Below are positions 7,242 to 9,368 of a stretch of 9,368 bases of DNA, piece after piece. Each line of letters opens with the position of its first letter. The first letter of the stretch is position 1. Location of the stretch: the NCBI GenBank assembly GCA_013360535.1, contig JABWBL010000096.1, forward strand, positions 1 to 9,368. Reading direction: 5' to 3'. A model generated the notes under the pieces. It had not been told where the DNA came from, ran no database searches, and was given only the letters and a program-made list of their open reading frames with translations. Source of the stretch: Planctomycetaceae bacterium. GTDB taxonomy: Bacteria; Planctomycetota; UBA1135; GCA-002686595. The translations under genes and the position numbers were made by a program.

Positions 7242-9368
7242 TCAGAAGCGCAACGTCGTGCCGAGCTTGAGCGCGACCTCGGTCGAGTCGGGCGCGAAGC
7301 CCGGACCGCTGCCCCAGCCTTGGTTGAGCACGAGCCAGGCCTGCGTGCCGGGCCGGAAGATCCACCACAGGCGGCTGTTCCAGCCCAGCGCGCCCGAGAC
7401 CGAGTCCCACTGCGCGTAGTTGCTCCACGAGATCTCGTTGGTGGCGAGCACGGCGAAGCGCAGGCGCACGATGTCGACCGTGAACGAGCCGCCCGAAAGG
7501 CGCGCGTCGGTGCGCTGGAACTCCGTCGAGGCGAGGAAGTGGCCGCTCGGCCGCCAGGAGAGCGCGCCCGACCATTCTTCGCTGTCGCCGTCGAAGAACT
7601 CGCCCACGGAGACGCTGCCTTCGAAGGAAAGGTCGCGGCGGTCGCTGGTCTCGACCAGCAGCGTCGCGCGCTCGAAGCTGTAGTCGCCGGCGGGGATCGT
7701 GACGCCGCTCTGGATGTCGAAGGGCGCGAGCAGCACCTCGCGCAGCGTGTCCAGCCGAAGCCGCACGGCGTCGTTGCTCTCGAACAACAGGCCCAGCGGT
7801 TGCAGCGTGAGCTCGAAGCTCTGCGTGTCGCCGTCAACGCCGGTGATCCAGTTGGTCGTCGCGCGCGTCTCGTACTGGCGCAGCAGGCCGCCGATGCGCG
7901 GTCGCCACGTGTACGAGCCGTCGTGCTGGCGGATGCCGGTGCGTGCGACGAAACCCAGGCGCGGGTCGAAGTCCTCCTCGAGCGTGCGCGTGCCGAGGTT
8001 CCAGTTGACCTGGTCCTGCGGGTACGTGAGGCGCGCGCCCCAGGCGAGGTCGCGCGAGCCCGCGCCCTCGTTGTCGGTCTTGAGCACGTAGGAGTTCCAG
8101 CGCAGCGTGTCGTGGCCGAGGAACTCGTTCGTGCGCAGGTTGAGGTCGGTGCCGACGGTCGTCGCGCGATCGTCGCTCGCCGGATCGCCCTGCGTCCAGA
8201 TCGCTCCGATGTCCGACTGGCCGAGGATGTTGCGCGACACGCGCCCGACGAACAGGTTGCGGCCGTACCCGCTCGACGTGTCGCCGGTCTGCGCATCGAG
8301 CAGGCCGAAGTTCCAGCCCTCGGTCTGGCCGGTGAGCTTCGCCGCCATGTCGATCGGCACCTTCTCGCGGTTGCGGTCGAGGCCGATGCGGCGCGAGAAG
8401 AACGGGATCACCTCGGTCGAGCCGCCGAACAGGAAGGCGCCGGAGTCCTCGAGGAAGAAGTCGCGGCGCTCGGGGAAGAACAGCGGAAAACGCGTCAGGT
8501 TGACGCGGCGCTCGTCGACCTCGGTCTCGGCGAAGTCGGTGTTGAGCGAGAGCGAGAGCTTGGTGTTGGGCGAGAGCTTCCAGTAGACGTCCGTGCCGAC
8601 CTGCAGGTCCGTGTCGGACGCATCGGTGTCGTGGTCGCGCGTCGCGCGGCCGACGGTGAACGGCGCCACGTCGAGGCCGAGCCCCTGGTGCAGGCCCTCG
8701 AGGCCGGTGATCGTCCCGGCGTTGGCGACCCAGAAGAAGCTGATGCGCGGGTCGGGGCTCGCCCAGCGGATCTCCTCCGTGCGGCGGCGCACGAAGCGGC
8801 GCAGGTTGAAGCCCCACGCGGTCTGTGCGGGATCGAAGTTGATCGTCGCGAACGGGATCTCGAGCTCGGCCTGCCAGCCTTCGGGCGTGATGCGCGCGCG
8901 GCCGTCGAAGATGCCGTCCCAGGGCTTGTTGAAGCTCGCGCCGTTGCGCGTGATGAGCGCGTCGCCGAGCGAGCCCGCCGCGCCGATCTGGAACCAGAAG
9001 GCGTTGCGCCTGTCGAGGAACGGGTCGATCAGGATCTCGACGCGGTCGTCGGGATCGAGGTTCGCGTCGCGCTGCATCTGCGTCGCGCGGATGCCCGCAG
9101 GATCCGAGTCGAAGCAGCGCAGCGCGATGTACAGCGCGCGCGAGTCGTGGCACAGCAGCACCTCGGTGCGCTCGCTCGGCGCGCCGCCGATCAGCGGCTC
9201 GACCTGCGTCAGCTCCCCCAGCGGCGTGGCCTTCGCCCACACCGGATCGGACAGGTCCCCGTCGATGCGCGGGTGCCGCTCGCTGTCGGCGAGGCGCAGG
9301 ATCGGCGGCGTGGAAGGCGCGGTCGCGGCCGGTCCGGGCGGCAGCGACTGGGTGTCCTGCGGCGACGG
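7242..9368 (-). CDS. CBM9-like / DUF5916 outer-membrane beta-barrel protein, N-terminus off the window
   Basis: The frame is open to the right edge, giving 708 visible residues; a GTG at 9242 is internal, since the homologous sequence continues upstream of it. Visible residues 1-22 are a Pro/Ala/Thr-rich linker. Residue 23 onward (ILRLADSERHPRIDGDLSDP, then VWAKA) is the start of a carbohydrate-binding module family 9-like domain, reaching to about residue 225. The DUF5916 hallmark follows at about 278-314: DFAETEVDERRVNLTRFPLF, then FPERRDFFLEDSGAFLFGG. The remainder is a series of alternating strands rich in aromatic residues. It ends in LKLGTTLRF, whose terminal Phe is the usual BAM recognition signal, so an outer-membrane barrel is likely. 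The family is often annotated as carbohydrate-binding, but no substrate is established and none is implied here. The missing N-terminus should hold the signal peptide. Confidence 0.88.
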   Translation of the reverse strand, partial: PSPQDTQSLPPGPAATAPSTPPILRLADSERHPRIDGDLSDPVWAKATPLGELTQVEPLIGGAPSERTEVLLCHDSRALYIALRCFDSDPAGIRATQMQRDANLDPDDRVEILIDPFLDRRNAFWFQIGAAGSLGDALITRNGASFNKPWDGIFDGRARITPEGWQAELEIPFATINFDPAQTAWGFNLRRFVRRRTEEIRWASPDPRISFFWVANAGTITGLEGLHQGLGLDVAPFTVGRATRDHDTDASDTDLQVGTDVYWKLSPNTKLSLSLNTDFAETEVDERRVNLTRFPLFFPERRDFFLEDSGAFLFGGSTEVIPFFSRRIGLDRNREKVPIDMAAKLTGQTEGWNFGLLDAQTGDTSSGYGRNLFVGRVSRNILGQSDIGAIWTQGDPASDDRATTVGTDLNLRTNEFLGHDTLRWNSYVLKTDNEGAGSRDLAWGARLTYPQDQVNWNLGTRTLEEDFDPRLGFVARTGIRQHDGSYTWRPRIGGLLRQYETRATTNWITGVDGDTQSFELTLQPLGLLFESNDAVRLRLDTLREVLLAPFDIQSGVTIPAGDYSFERATLLVETSDRRDLSFEGSVSVGEFFDGDSEEWSGALSWRPSGHFLASTEFQRTDARLSGGSFTVDIVRLRFAVLATNEISWSNYAQWDSVSGALGWNSRLWWIFRPGTQAWLVLNQGWGSGPGFAPDSTEVALKLGTTLRF

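Overview
The window is high-GC bacterial DNA with no rRNA, tRNA, CRISPR array, insertion sequence or integrase that I can see. Protein types (a cysteine-rich Sel1-repeat lipoprotein, a CBM9/DUF5916 outer-membrane protein, a stand-alone MshEN-type domain protein, a selenocysteine peroxiredoxin) suggest a Myxococcota- or Planctomycetota-like organism, probably from an environmental assembly. I cannot assign a phylum from the sequence alone. The left 2.0 kb and the rest differ in codon style: the Sel1 gene has 10 AAA lysine codons, while I saw none in the roughly 30 lysines of gcvP. The two parts may therefore have different origins, or the window may contain an assembly junction near 2.0-2.1 kb.

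Layout: (1) positions 1-100, minus strand, the start of a divergent exported protein; (2) 197-1999, plus, a lipoprotein with nine C-x7-C Sel1-type units; (3) 2038-2883, plus, the C-terminal part of a ClC chloride channel with a CBS pair, lacking most of the channel; (4) 3060-5963, plus, full-length single-chain glycine dehydrogenase GcvP, starting at TTG behind a clear Shine-Dalgarno; (5) 5963-6451, plus, a Bcp/PrxQ peroxiredoxin whose start overlaps the gcvP stop and whose peroxidatic cysteine codon is an in-frame TGA followed by a SECIS-like hairpin; (6) 6452-7117, minus, an MshEN-like domain protein whose stop directly abuts the peroxiredoxin stop; (7) 7242-9368, minus, a CBM9/DUF5916 outer-membrane beta-barrel protein running off the right edge.

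The most notable item is the peroxiredoxin. A standard caller ends it at position 6142 or splits it in two. Read with Sec at residue 60, it is one intact 162-residue enzyme with all the catalytic spacing of the family. It is apparently translated in coupling with the glycine-cleavage P-protein. This implies that the host has selenocysteine machinery (SelA, SelB, SelD and tRNA-Sec), none of which lies in this window.
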